Assembly (NCBI RefSeq): GCF_035222485.1
Contig: NC_085921.1
Location: forward strand, 2,728,001-2,792,000
Source: Podospora pseudoanserina
Taxonomy: Eukaryota; Ascomycota; Sordariomycetes; Sordariales; Podosporaceae
Length of the DNA stretch: 64,000 bases
Direction: 5' to 3'
Shown piece after piece: positions 33,844 through 45,500 of the stretch (positions are counted from its first letter, which is position 1; each line of letters starts with the position of its first letter). The notes under the pieces are model-generated. The model saw only the letters and a list, made by a program, of their open reading frames with translations, did no database searches and was not told where the DNA came from. A program made the position numbers and the translations under genes.

Positions 33844-36800
33844 CTCTTTTGTTGTTTACGTAGCCGTCCTCTAAGTGGTCGGTTGGGTCGCGCAATCGGC
33901 CAGTGACAGGGCGGTCTGCTGAACGACCTGATTCGCGATTCGATGGAGGGGCTCGGGGAAGCTGTGTGCTGTGCTCGTGACGCAGTGGGGCAGAGACACG
34001 CAGCAACCTACTGACAGCTGTTGGTGGTTGTGATTGGGTCGGAGGGCCGTAATCGTCAGCAGTGCAGAATCTCTTCAGGTCGATGACTATCGGTGAGAGA
34101 GACAGCAACTGGGTTCTGAAGAAGCAGGAGTCGGGGAGGGGCGTTGTTTTGTTGTTCGCCGGGGGGAACACGGATTGCGGACCTCAATAGCCTTCTGCAG
34201 CTAGGGTCAGTAAATTCTAGGCACTTTCATGGCATTGCGGCCAGGACCCTTCCCATCCCAGAGCTCCCCCCCAACATGTGATGGATGGCCGTTGCTCAGA
34301 GCCTGCGAGGGGACTGGGAGACCGCCGCCTGCAGCGCCAGAGCCCGTGCGGTGGGCTCCATGTGAGACCCGTCCCGCCGTGCTGCAGCCATTTTGTGGGG
34401 TTGCCGATAGCGAGTGAGGGGTTTGCACCCATCAAAAAACCATCAACTGCACGGGAAATTGGAGGGGGAATCTTCAAAACAAACAACGGAGGAAAGGGAA
34501 AATCACCCGTACCGAACCCGCCCAGAGTGTGATTCTGACTTTTTATTCCTCTTGGTCCTGGCTTCCGGATATTGCTGCACCCGATACCTCAGCCGACGAT
34601 TGCTGGCTCCAAAGATGTGGATTTCGCTGCAAATAATCCCAGCCAAAAGAAGGTGCCTATGCTGCAGAAGAACTTTTCATCAATCGAACGAGCGATGAGC
34701 TGATCGAAAAAAACAGCTGCCGGGACGTGCAATTGACGAGACAAGGGTGCCGAGTCAGGGTAGCTTGGGACGAGTCGACCCTTTTTTTTTTTTTAAAAAA
34801 AAAAAAAAAAACGGAAAAAGGAAAAACCAGCGAAGAACAGCAATACCAGAGCGTTCTGCTCGCCCCAAGGGGACGGGTCTTTAAAGGCACATTCTGCAGT
34901 AAGTGACAGCAGCATCATGTCTCTCAACAAGCCTCATGTTGTTCCTGCAGGTTGTCACCTCGTCCGAGCCCTCCATCACTACCACCACCAGCAGCCATCT
35001 CGCCATGGCTACCCGACCCGTGCTACCGCTAGCTTTCGTTAGCTGGCGATTAGCGACGGCGCGAATGATTTCACCGTGTTCGAGACCAGCTTGTGCCCCC
35101 ACCGCATCCACGGCGCTGGTCAATTTGGCGATCCCCCTGTCCCACCCACTCACCATCCCCGGGACGTCTTCCTGTTGGGCTCTCCGAAAAATGGCGCTGC
35201 CACCTGCGGGCCCTGGAAGATCAGACCCCCTGCTGCCAATGCAAGGTACCGGCGACGAGCACAGCGTCAACCCGCCCACAAATGTCACCATGTCAACGGT
35301 CAGCTTCCCGCTTTGGCTGCATCTCCCACCGGTTGAAAGGATTGCCTGCAAGAGAACAAGAACTGGCAGAGAGGCACAGCTTCCAATTCCTGAAACGGGA
35401 CAATATTGACAATATTGAGCCACATCTCATTTGGCCAGTTCGGACGTGACGGAGAGCAATCCCGTCAAGCATGTCTTGGTTCTTTTCGTGGATCGAGATA
35501 GCTCTCAATTGTACTTGATGGACGAAACCTATGCATGCACATCACTTCTAACCCCGGCTTAGACTCCTGCTGGTTTCACTGCTTCATGAAAGTTGCCTGA
35601 GCTGCAGCTTCGCAGCTCTCGAGCTGGACCAGAAGCAGATCCCCCACCCTCACCCTCACCCTCCAGTCAACTGGCAGCTCCATCAACATACATATACCGT
35701 CCGCAGCCAACCACCGTACGAGATAACTAATAATCAATACCAAGTCCGGGGCGACTCAATACAAAGCATCCGCTGGCGCCGTCTATCACCTAGTTCTGTC
35801 ATAACTCCAAAATCACAACCAAGCGGGCGAACGAAGAGAACAATAGAACAGACCCATCAGTCTGGTTGCTCCTTGTCGTTGGCCCTGGGCCTTTCAGCTT
35901 AGACGCAGAAGAACCACTGAAGAACAATCAAGGAAGACTTCGCTGACCAGCCAAGAGGGGCCAAAGAAATTGGAATGGGCCATTCTTGTTCCTCGGTTGT
36001 CAAGAAAGCGTACAGTCACGAGCAAACTGCCGAGGGTCTCACAGGACCCGATCACTATCACCAACCTCAACTGCCACTGCTACTGATGGCCAGTTACTTC
36101 CTTGGAACCAGTGTCTCAGTCTCATCGATATACACAAGTTGTGTCTCTCACCCTCAACCGTCCTCTAGATTTCGACAGATTGATATCATGTCAACTGCCC
36201 AACTCAGACGCTCTCGTGGTCTCATCACCACCAGCGGCCTCGGCTAGAATAACTCCTTACCAATCTCCTCTCGATGGAACGGACACATCGTCCACCTCAT
36301 CACCGTCACAGTCACAATCCTCCCCTCCACTTCTTCTCAAGGACCAGCTACCAAAAATTCTTTAAACCGCCCAGATTTTCCATTACAGGCCTCTCGCCAA
36401 GCCAGCCCAGTGTTTGTCGGGTCCTCGCTAACACACTGTCGGGCCTCCAAGATCCCCGCCAATGCCACGAGGTGCAAAATATCGCTCGAGGCTCCCGGCG
36501 TTGGCGCGTGCCTGGTGCGGAGATTGGGTTCCACATCGAAGATGTGCAAAGCCTCGTGGCTCTCGGCATCTCCCACACGTGGTTCCGACCGACGCCGTCG
36601 CCGGGGCCCCGGCACCGTTCCGGCAGGCTGTGAGGAATCATTAGACAGTGGATGTCGTGGTGGATGCCTCCCTTTCCTCTGACGGTCCTCTTTTTATGAA
36701 ATCCCGAACGACGATGTCCTTTCTAATCGGTCCGCGAACAAATGGGCTTTTTCTAGCGCCGTATGTCAACACTGGTGTCCTTGATAGGGCATCTTTGCTT

Positions 36801-36953
36801 GCCCGTTTTTGCCCAAAAAAGGAAGGTTCAAACAAGTGTTTGTGTTCAAACGGCTTCACTGTCCCCTGAAACCTCTTTTTTTGCTCGTCGGCACTTGACG
36901 AGGCACCACGTTTTTTTCTCACCCCGGTACCCAATGGCATCATTGTTATTAGT
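33844..36953. other. 3.1-kb gene-poor region
   Basis: The right end of URC4's promoter, then about 3 kb with many short overlapping open frames (up to 180 codons at 34881-35423) but no domain, signal peptide or coherent splice chain. A minus-strand frame at 36641-37108 (155 codons) is not recognised. The T13A17 tract is listed separately. Confidence 0.45.
34782..34811. repeat. T13A17 palindromic homopolymer tract
   Basis: Thirteen T (34782-34794) are followed directly by seventeen A (34795-34811). The tract can form a perfect hairpin, or may mark a joined insertion end or an assembly artefact. Confidence 0.8.
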
Positions 36954-37205
36954 TTGATGACGCAGGGCTCAGCTGCTCCACCTAGATTATCAGTTTGGGT
37001 CTTCGCTCTCGCTTCCCTGTTGGGCATCCGTAGCCTCCATAGCCTCCGGTCTGAGGGTAGAGCTCGATTGTTTGATGAGAAGTTCACGGACTTCGTTGAT
37101 TGTCTCAATCCCTACGCCGATTTGTTGGAACAGAAGAAGGCATCAAGTCTCTCCGACGATATCGCCCTTGACAAGATTCTTCAGGCTTACCTTCATGAGG
37201 AGTAG
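36954..37205 (+). CDS. Hypothetical coding unit A (duplicated near the 5S gene)
   Basis: An open frame ending TAG 37203-37205. The informative part is LLGIRSLHSLRSEGRARLFD, then FTDFVDC and SSLSDDIALDKILQAYLHEE, predicted helical. The same pattern recurs in a diverged copy at 37.9-38.1 kb. It may be the last exon of a gene or a relic; no function recognised. Confidence 0.35.
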   Translation: MMTQGSAAPPRLSVWVFALASLLGIRSLHSLRSEGRARLFDEKFTDFVDCLNPYADLLEQKKASSLSDDIALDKILQAYLHEE

Positions 37206-37691
37206 TTCCCCACATTTCTAGATGCTCATTTCCTTTCATCGAGATCACACAAGATAAGGACAACATCAACCTTTCTTTTTTTCTCCCATTTTCAATAGTC
37301 AGCGGGCCAGAAGCAGGAAGGTCGGCATCCCTTATCAAGATCCAGCAGATCTGAGATGATGGACAATCGTACTGCTTCTTCACCCAGGCTTTGTGATCAT
37401 CACAATCCAGAAGGCTGTAGTTGCCTTTTCACTACCTGTCAGTGTTGCTTATGTTGTGACATACGGAGGCTCAGTGGATGTACCACTTCCACGTTGAGCT
37501 AGAGAGTTGAGCTAAAAGAAATGCTTGCAGCTCTTTCCTATTGTGAAGTCAAAAGGCAAGGACTTGTTGATGTCCCCAAAATATATTTGCAAATCCGCGT
37601 TGAGATCAGTATTGTTAAATAAACTCATGCGTGCTGCAGCATAGGAACCATCCAACTCACAAAAAGGTGTGGGATGTGTAGAGAACCACAA
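37206..37691. other. Spacer between unit A and 5S gene
   Basis: Nothing supported. Confidence 0.35.
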
Positions 37692-37811
37692 AACATACAA
37701 CACCAGGGATTCCCCAGTGGTCACCCACCTGAGTACTAGTCTGGCAGTCAGTAGCTTATCTAGGGGAGAGCGGACGGGATCCCGAGTTTTCTACTGCTTA
37801 TGGTTGTATGT
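37692..37811 (-). rRNA. 5S ribosomal RNA
   Basis: On the minus strand the sequence begins ACATACAACCATAAGCAG, contains AACTCGGGATCCCGTCCGCT and CAGGTGGGTGACCACTGGG, and ends in GGTGTTGTATGT, followed by a TTTT terminator. Both ends pair (ACATACAAC with GTTGTATGT) to form helix I. Length is about 120 nt and the internal control region is intact. The sequence is strikingly like Neurospora 5S. It stands alone, outside any rDNA repeat, consistent with dispersed 5S genes. Confidence 0.93.
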
Positions 37812-37881
37812 GCTTTTATCAAGAAGATTTGAGATCTTTCTAGGGGTGGAGAAGTAGAAAGACAGTGTTGTTCTCTCTATC

Positions 37882-38145
37882 ATGAAGCCATGGGTTCGGT
37901 GTCGCTTGAAGGTGCCGATACGAAATGCCTTTCCTGCACTACTTTGCCTTTTGGGCATCTATAGCCTCCGGTATGAGAGGATAGTTCGATTGATGGAGAG
38001 CTTTAGGGGGTTCGTTGGTGGGAAGACATCGATCTTGCCCCACGATACCAACCTTGACAACTTGCTTTCCACATTTTCCCACATGTCATCGCCAATAATG
38101 TTATCAAGACCTGGTTGTCAAAGCACTCAAAATGACCTCAGATGA
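37882..38145 (+). CDS. Hypothetical coding unit B (diverged copy of unit A)
   Basis: An 87-codon open frame. LLGIYSLRYERIVRLMESFR aligns with unit A's LLGIRSLHSLRSEGRARLFD, and HDTNLDNLLSTFSHM with DDIALDKILQAYLHE. It continues past the end of the similarity to a TGA, so it may be a relic. The two copies flank the 5S rRNA gene. Confidence 0.35.
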   Translation: MKPWVRCRLKVPIRNAFPALLCLLGIYSLRYERIVRLMESFRGFVGGKTSILPHDTNLDNLLSTFSHMSSPIMLSRPGCQSTQNDLR

Positions 38146-38619
38146 CGAGTCCGATTGTATCACATCCGATTCACGTCGGGCCACAGAAGTCCGGTCTGGC
38201 CTGATGCCTTCTGAGGGTAGAATTCTGTCCTTGTAAACATGAATGCGAGATCTGGTTGTTTCCTCATCAATGGACGCAGTGCTCGACGTCCAAGTAAGCT
38301 CCGTTGCCCTCTCGGAACTTATCATCTCGCACTCCCTCCACGCCCGCAGCTTTATGATGCGAGCTTCACTCTTTAGCTCTCAAACTTGCTCATACTTGCT
38401 TTTGTGCGACTACATCTTTTCTATACCTCCTTTTTGTGTAACTGTAGTTTTCTATGCTCAATCTGATACACACTCATCATCATCATGATGATTTACAAAG
38501 ATAAATACTCCAGGAAGTTCCGTGCAAGATATTCTGGAAGATCATGTATCCAGCATCCAACCAAGACACTTTCTTCCCCAACTCAATCGAAAAGTCCACA
38601 CCTGAAAACACCCATCACG
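38146..38619. other. Spacer before HD-domain gene
   Basis: Promoter of the HD-domain gene; a CAT trinucleotide run sits at about 38472-38487. Nothing else seen. Confidence 0.4.
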
Positions 38620-39501
38620 ATGCACATCCAGAATCTCATCTCCTCCTCCTTTCTTCTGCTCCTTTCCTTCCCTATCTCCACGACCGCAACAACACCACGC
38701 CCCCCCTATCCCAACCGCACCCTAGCCGGCATAACCATGATCGACACCCCCATCGTCCGCGACGCCCAAGCCTACGCCCGACGCTACTGCTCCGACTCAA
38801 CCTACAACCACATCATGCGCTCCTGGCTCCTCGGCCTCCTCCACCTCTCCCACGACCCCGCCCTCGCTTCCAAAATCGACCTCGAAGTCCACGCCCTCGG
38901 CCTGATCCTCCACGATCTGGCAACCAACCACTCCCTCTCCGCCCCCTTCGTCACCCCCAACCGGCGCTTCGAAGTTGATTCTGCCATTGCAGCAGCAGAT
39001 TTCATCCGTTCACACCCCGACGGGAAAAAATGGCCGGGGTGGCGGGTTCAGAGGGTGTGGGATGGGATTGCGTTGCATGCCGAGCCCGGGTTGGCGTTGT
39101 ATAAAGAGGCGGATGTTTTTGCGATATATTGGGGTAATGAATTGGAATTCTCGTGGGAGAGGCCCGGGGGAGAGAGGAAGGGGGTGACGGCTGAGGAGAG
39201 GGAGAGGGTGTTGCAGGAGTTTCCCAGGCCGACGTTGGAGGAGGGGGGGAGGGGGAATGTGTTTGCTTTTGTGGCTTGGTATTGTAAATACAAGCCGGAG
39301 AGCACTTATAGTGAGTTTGCCTTCCCTTCTTGTTGTTTTTCGGTAAGTGGGTGGGACAATGTGCTGACTTCCCTGGCGGTAGATACTTGGATGCAGCCGT
39401 TTGGGGAGCTGCTGGTGCCGGGTTATTCGGCGGTGGGACATCGGGTTATTGATGGGAGTTTGGCTGCTGTTGGGTTGAATATGAGTGAGATTCTCAAGTG
39501 A
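38620..39501 (+). CDS. Secreted HD-domain hydrolase, cyanamide-hydratase-like
   Basis: Two exons, 38620-39310 and 39383-39501; 269 aa. The 72-bp intron (GTGAGT..GGTAG) has a length divisible by three and no stop, so an unspliced product is also readable; splicing gives the smoother STYNTWMQPFGEL. A signal peptide is likely (hydrophobic residues 9-20). The HD domain shows His64 in STYNHIMRSW, His91 in LEVHALGLILHDL, and the His98-Asp99 pair, which bind metal in the family. Relatives include cyanamide hydratase and putative HD hydrolases. Secretion is unusual for those enzymes. Codon use in the first 350 bp is strongly C-ending and then changes abruptly to G-rich codons. Confidence 0.8.
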   Translation: MHIQNLISSSFLLLLSFPISTTATTPRPPYPNRTLAGITMIDTPIVRDAQAYARRYCSDSTYNHIMRSWLLGLLHLSHDPALASKIDLEVHALGLILHDLATNHSLSAPFVTPNRRFEVDSAIAAADFIRSHPDGKKWPGWRVQRVWDGIALHAEPGLALYKEADVFAIYWGNELEFSWERPGGERKGVTAEERERVLQEFPRPTLEEGGRGNVFAFVAWYCKYKPESTYSEFAFPSCCFSVSGWDNVLTSLAVDTWMQPFGELLVPGYSAVGHRVIDGSLAAVGLNMSEILK

Positions 39502-39711
39502 TGTGTGACAACGAACGGACACAGTGGCGGCTGCTTGGTGATTATTGTTGTTGATGTTATCTTGACTCTTGTTATTGCTCTCGTTTGGTCGTTTCATAGC
39601 ACAGGTAGTCAACTAAAATTCATGACCTCGACCAGTTTTGCTTGGTTCTTCCCGTTGAGGGGAGCGAGGCGGAGGGAGCGAGACCGATGCAAAGGAGGAG
39701 GGGGTCTGCTC

Positions 39712-39945
39712 TCACACCCGGATCAAACGCATTGCAGCCGCTTCATCAACGTCACCTTCCAGCGAGGGCTTCCGGAGTTGAACAGTAATGTTCTCTGCCA
39801 CGGTCTCGTAGGACCAACTCGAGTATTCGTCAGCTCTGAAGAACTCATCCTGCTCTCGCGCGCTGATTGCACCGCTTGACACCGAGTCCCGGTAGCCTCC
39901 CCCGTTCCTACCGCCTCGAAGAGAAGAATGATAGTAATCTTGAGC
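39712..39945 (-). other. In-frame 77-codon continuation beyond the DUF3176 stop
   Basis: Directly after TAA (39948-39946) of the DUF3176 gene the same frame stays open for 77 codons to TGA 39714-39712. The peptide is plausible cytosolic tail: HSSLRGGRNGGGYRDSVSSG, EQDEFFRADEYSSWSYE, and NITVQLRKPSLEGDVDEAAA. No splice pair removes the TAA cleanly. This looks like the ancestral C-terminus cut by a nonsense change (CAA or CAG to TAA), or a readthrough extension. Confidence 0.5.
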
Positions 39946-41702
39946 TTATCTGTCATATGGAAACAAAAGCGGCAGTAGGTCCTCTCGCCAAGTCGGCAGT
40001 TGTAGACACTTCGTCCGTATGACCGCCACAACCCACGCCACAAAGCCAAGGGTCCAGACTGCGGCAGGGAGAGCAATCCAATACCATCGGACTCTAACGA
40101 AAGTAACGACGGTACTTGCTTGGCCCTTGACCAAAAAGGCTTCTCCAATTTCTGTGCCATTGGCGGTATAATTCGCGTTGAAGATATAATTCATCATCTT
40201 GGACTGCTTACAGGAGCCGTTCGCGAATCCAGAACAGAATTCAATGGCTGTGTGGCCGTCGCTGGTTGTAGCAGAGCCGGGAATGACGTCGGTTACCAGA
40301 AAATGGGGATCAGGCCATGCCCAGTCTCGCTGTAAGGACTCACTCAAGCCGAAAGATAAGTTAGCAGCGGGATCAATGCCGCGCTCGAGACCCCATGGCG
40401 GCCGCAGCTGGTGGGCTAACCAGTGTTTGCCATTGAGGGGTGGCTCCGTGAATGTGTCTAGCAAGGTCTCCGTATAGACACCGTTTTGGACAGACGTCTC
40501 GAAGCTCAACACACACTGTTGCAGCGAGCACTCGGTGGCACTGAAGTTCGAGAAGTCGAGAGAAGGCCGGTAGGCACTGCTGAGGACGTATGGAGGGAGT
40601 AATCGGATGGCATGGTACCTCAGCCCACCTTTGCCGCCAACGAAGGTGATGTTCATAAAGTCTTCGACGGTCGTGAGGTTGCCAACTTGACGTAAAGTGG
40701 CTGAGCCATCAAATAACTCGGCGCTACAGTATACCCCCTTCGGGATGCCTTGTCCTCCACCGTCGTCTTTGCACGTCAGATTGATCTTCGACGTAATATC
40801 GGTACACCGTGAACAGAAGCCCAGAGTAGCTGTCGGGGGCCAAGTGCAATTGCCTGTGCTGCAAAGGAATTGAGGCGAGTTTGTGCCTTGGGTCAGACCT
40901 GAGGTCAGTGCCAGCATAATGTTAAGTTCCAGAGCTGGGTCGGGGTAGTTTGCTGGAAATGTTGTCTCTGGTATTAGCACCGTATCTTTTACTCGTACCC
41001 ACGATGTGCCTCCGGGCGAGAACTTACTTGAATAGTCGCGGCGCAAGCCGTGGGCGTCATAGAAGATGCTACGACTGAGCAGGGCGACCGCGCCGTCCGC
41101 CGCGATATCGCCCGCCTCATACCGAACGAGATTCTGTGTGAAAGGACCCCAGAACATTCCGAACAAGAGAGCTAGCGACGCAGTGATAACGACGAATCTT
41201 TTCCGTTGATATCAGCATCTGGGTATCAGTGGCAAGGTGTTGAGCTTGTCATCATCAAGGGGGTAACCTACTCAGCGCCCGCAGTCCAGAGAAGTTGGGC
41301 AACCCCTATCACACCTCCTCTCGCCTTCTGGAAACCGACGAGATCTGCTAAAGGCCGCGGTCGCTTCGCAAACCATATCCACTTGAGCTGTGCAATGGTC
41401 GCCTGGACGCCGAAGATGGTTCCAGCAAAACCCACATTTCCGAGGAGTGATAGCACGAAGTTGAGCGTGACCGGCCAGTCGGGCGCCAGCTGGTTATCGT
41501 ACCAACGAAGAAGGGTGGCAGTGGCCCCTATACATAAGAGAGAGGCCAGGAACCCGAGGAACTCGAAGATCCACGTCTGAGAGAGCTTTGCCCATATCGA
41601 TTTCTTGATGCTGTGGTGGTGGTACATGTCATGGCGATTGCGGCGACTTTCTGGGTTTGTCTCCTCAATCGTGTGCAAAGGGTCGTGTTTCCGCGGATCC
41701 AT
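39946..41702 (-). CDS. DUF3176 multi-pass membrane protein
   Basis: Three exons, 41702-41272, 41197-41028 and 40967-39946 (introns 74 and 60 bp); 540 aa to the TAA. Membrane segments lie at about residues 45-65, 80-105, 145-165 and near the C-terminus (WYWIALPAAVWTLGFVAWVV). The N-terminal half holds the DUF3176 signature (WIFEFLGFLASLLCIGATAT; IFGVQATIAQLKWIWFAKRP). A large extracellular domain has many Asn-X-Ser/Thr sequons and paired cysteines (CSTGNCTWPP, FCSRCTDI). These proteins are widespread in filamentous ascomycetes with unknown function. A 77-codon open continuation follows the stop, so this allele may lack its cytosolic tail. Confidence 0.85.
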
Positions 41703-42583
41703 TTGGGTCTTCTTTTTGTTTCTGTGCTCTTGGTTCCAGCTAGTGAATGAAGTAGGCTGTACAAAAGTCTGAGTTTTTTGGGGGTTTGGGGCGTTGATGG
41801 ACCTTACTTATTACAGTTTTTTTTGCACGGGAGAAAGGGGGGGATACGAGGCTCAGTAGGCGCCCGCCAGCTTGTCTCACAGTCTGGTGGCCGGTGGCAA
41901 AGAATAATGCACGAGAATTATCTGCCATTTGTATTAGCAATTTATTCCGACGTACAGGCCGTATCTGGAAACCTACGTTGGGTTTGGGGGCCCAAAGGAG
42001 GCTCTGTGAAGGTGGCGAGTTTAATATCTACTCGTTTGTTGAACATGGCCCATCTCCCAGGGGTGACCGATCCAGTCGACGAGGAAAACACGGAAACCAC
42101 TGCAATCACAACAGCAACATGAATTAAAGATCCCATTACCCATCGCCCCATCATCTATGTATATTGCATCGCCCGCATCCCAACAACTCCCCTTACAACT
42201 ACCATAGCTAAAGCCCAGATCTAGCTCCCTCCATACGTATAAGCCACCCACCTTTTCCCACTCCAGGGTAGTCATGTAATGTTGTACAAGTACATATGTA
42301 CATAAAAATCAGCCGCAAAAGCAAAATAGGCTTGCTCCAAGCCGAGCAGACCAAGTCGAAAGCAAGATAAAAGCCGATGGGAACAATGTAAAAAGGACAA
42401 GACAAGATATAATAACACTACCACCACCAACGCCACCATTTGAGTCCGCTCCGCTAAGGTCACCAATGCACCGCCCAAAAAGTAAACTCCTACAGCCTTT
42501 TTGGTGTGTACATGATTCTCCGCTGGCCAAAGAAAGCAGGAAAATAGAAGCAAGACGAATCTCGTCACCGAACTAGGTGATCA
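41703..42583. other. Spacer between DUF3176 gene and KDM5 gene
   Basis: Promoter of the DUF3176 gene and 3' UTR of the demethylase gene; no supported gene. Confidence 0.45.
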
Positions 42584-45500
42584 CTACTGCCCCAGTTCTA
42601 TGAGTGAAGCAGCTTCGCCTCCATGGTCGTCTTCCATGTGAATATCCGCATCATGGTGGGCATGATCGACGGCGGCTTTCTTATCCTCGTCGTCATCCTC
42701 ATTGACCAGATCAACAAACATGCTGTCGTCCCCATCGCCGTCTCCTCCCATACCGATGCCAAGGGGATCGTTATCCCGAGGACCTGACGAGCCAGCGTTG
42801 GCAGCAGCCGTAGGACCCCAGATTTTGGGACCAAACAGGTCCTTGGCACGTTGCTTGCCGGTCTCGGTCCGAGACAAGATCTCCATAATCCTCGTTCTCC
42901 CCTCATCGGTGGAGAGATGCTCGTTCAGTTCCCGGTCATCGACCTTGCCCTCGATCAGACGCTGCTCAAAGTGCTGCGTAGAGCTGTCGCTCAACAGGAG
43001 GTGGGGCCCTGTTGGGAGAAAGTAGGAAGAGTGATTCGGATGAGAGGACGAGTCCAGGCCGGCGCTGTGGGATGATGAAGGATGGTGGTTGGGCGGCATC
43101 GAGAGACCAGGGGTTGACGGTTGAGCGGACGAGTTGCGAGAATATAATGGGTGGCCTGGCGCTCTGTAACTGGGACTTGCGGCCAAAGCACCTCCGCCGG
43201 CGGCAGCAGCCGCAGCAGCTTCGGCATTCTGGGCCTTGCGCTTGAGGCTGTTGGCCTTGCCTTTCACGCTCTCGGGTAAATCGTCTGCATCATCCACTCC
43301 GTATTGAAGGAGAAGCTTCATCAGTTTGGTTGGCCTGGGCTTGCGTGTGCTCTTAGAAGACTCAAGTACCGGGGGAGGCTCCGGGGCAACAGGGCACCAC
43401 TTGTGAAGTTCTTGTCGGAAGAAGTTGGTCTCGTACGCCAGGAGGATCTCGGCACCCTCAATCTTGCGTAGGTAAAAGCGCTGTGTCTCTGCCTCGGACG
43501 CTGTCGAGACCACGGGGCTGCAAAAGCCAGCGATGTGGTTGCGGAAGTTCTGGGCGTTGTCGATGATCTTCTTCAAGACCTCTTCCTCGTCTGGCCGGAA
43601 TGGGAGGCTAACAATCTCCTCATACCACTGAACCAAATCTTCAAGTTTGGGACGAGCGGCATCGCGTGGAATCTTGACACGCCAGTCGCAAATTGGACAA
43701 GTGTACTTGTCATCTTCCTTGACCTTGCCACGCGCGATCTTGAGACACTTGCCGTGATACCATTCATGGCAAAGCTCGCATTCAATCATCATGCCAGCCT
43801 CGGTACGGCGGCAGATGCAAAAGACCTCCCGGAATTTGGGATCGTCCCACCGATTTGTCTTCTCCCTTTCTGACGGACTTGGCTCTCTCGATTGGGGCTC
43901 AGCGGGGACACGGGGCTTGTCGTGAACAAAGTCGAAACAGTCCACGTTACGGTCAAGAACGTACTCCATGTGCGACTTGAGAATGTGTAAAGGAGCGTTA
44001 GTCTTCCCAAACAGCTTCTTGCCTTTTCTCATCCAGTCCTCGTGCCGCTTTTGTTCCTTCTCGAGCTCATGGATGCCAGATGGCTTGGCTTGAAGTTCCT
44101 CTATCTTCTTCATCACGTCAGCCATCTCGCCATACTTTGGCCGTTGTCGATAGTCGGGGCTGTTGAGGCGCCTGTTCAGATCCTCTATCTGTCTTGCAGC
44201 CTCGCGCTGCTTGTGAAGCTTCTGTTCCACGGCAGCCAGGGTCTCCGGTGTGACGGGCAAGGCGTTTTCACGGACTTGATCCGCAAGGGCTTGCAGTTGG
44301 GGATAGTGAACCACCTCGGCGTTGATGAGGTCCTGTGCCGTCTTCTCCCACAGGTGACCGGCAGCAAGCTTCTCCGAAAAGTGGTTCAGTTGGTCGTTAT
44401 ATGGCGGGATTTCAAGGCGTTGACCTTCCTCAAGAAGAAGACGAACATCGTTCAGTGTCATGCTGGTTCCAATGCTATCCCGGGCTCTAGCATTCCATTG
44501 CTCTCGCTCCAAAAGACGCGACAGCTTCTCCACCTCGGGAATGTCCACGTTGAAGCTCTGCCCCTCTTCAAGAAGTTTCTCGACCCGCTCAATATCATGG
44601 TCTGTGGTAAACTCGAGGAGACGGACCGCGTCATGCTGGAAAGTCTTGATCGCATCAGCGCGTTCTTGCAATTGGAGTATCTCCGGACAGTCGAAGCCAA
44701 TCCTTTCAGCCTCGTCTAGGAGACGGTAGATGTTGGCGACATTGCGCATCTCTCGCTCTTTCGAGTCCTGGTAAGAACTGCCGATTGACTTCCTTGTCCC
44801 GATTTGCCAGGCCTTCTCATTCTTGCGCCGGTTCTGTTGCTTCCGAACTGTGTAGTTGGTTGCCTCCTCAACCCAAGTATTGCACCGCTCAACAAAGGCT
44901 CGGAGGGTTGGGAGTGAAGGCAGTTCGTATGGGATCTTCTCACCTTCGCTGAGCACAGCCCGCAGAGACTTCAAAGAAGGTTTGGCTTCCTCGTCCAGGA
45001 GTTTCTCGTACTTCTCCTCCCATGCTTCTGGGACATTGGCGCGGTCAGCCACCTTCTTGTACGTCGCGGCCATGAGTTCGTCCGTCTTGCGGTAGTACAA
45101 GACGTGGTCCTTGCCGAGGTAGCGCTCAGAGTCGCTGTAATCGCAACATGGGTGGCTGCCAGCATGCAGGAGACATAAAACCTTGCCGGTTTTCTGGCAA
45201 ACAAATCTCGACAAGTACGTGAAAGCCTTGCAATAAAAGCACGAGGACTCTTCCTCGGGAACATCAACGTCCTCGATCTTGAAGACGAGCGGGCATTCGG
45301 GGTCGTTCTCTCCGTTGAAGACACAGCGATGATGCTCAACCGGGTGCTTTGATTCGAGCCGTTTGGCGATGAACTCATGCTTGCCTGTGAATACCTGTCT
45401 TTGGTCGAGTTCCCGTTCGTGTATTCTAGCCAACGCAGGAGCCAGCCACTTGGCGGTCTGGATCGTCAGTCCCCCGTTGGTGATACCTTCCGCCGCGGTC

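Noticed and set aside
34881-35423. 180-codon minus-strand and 168-codon plus-strand frames facing each other
   Set aside because: Neither shows domain, signal peptide or splice context; both appear to follow from GC-rich composition.
36641-37108. 155-codon minus-strand open frame
   Set aside because: Basic, low-complexity translation without a recognised domain, and it overlaps unit A, which has an independent copy.
44042-44719. 225-codon plus-strand open frame inside KDM5
   Set aside because: Antisense to the conserved PLU-1 region; Leu-rich composition is the mirror of Glu/Lys codons.
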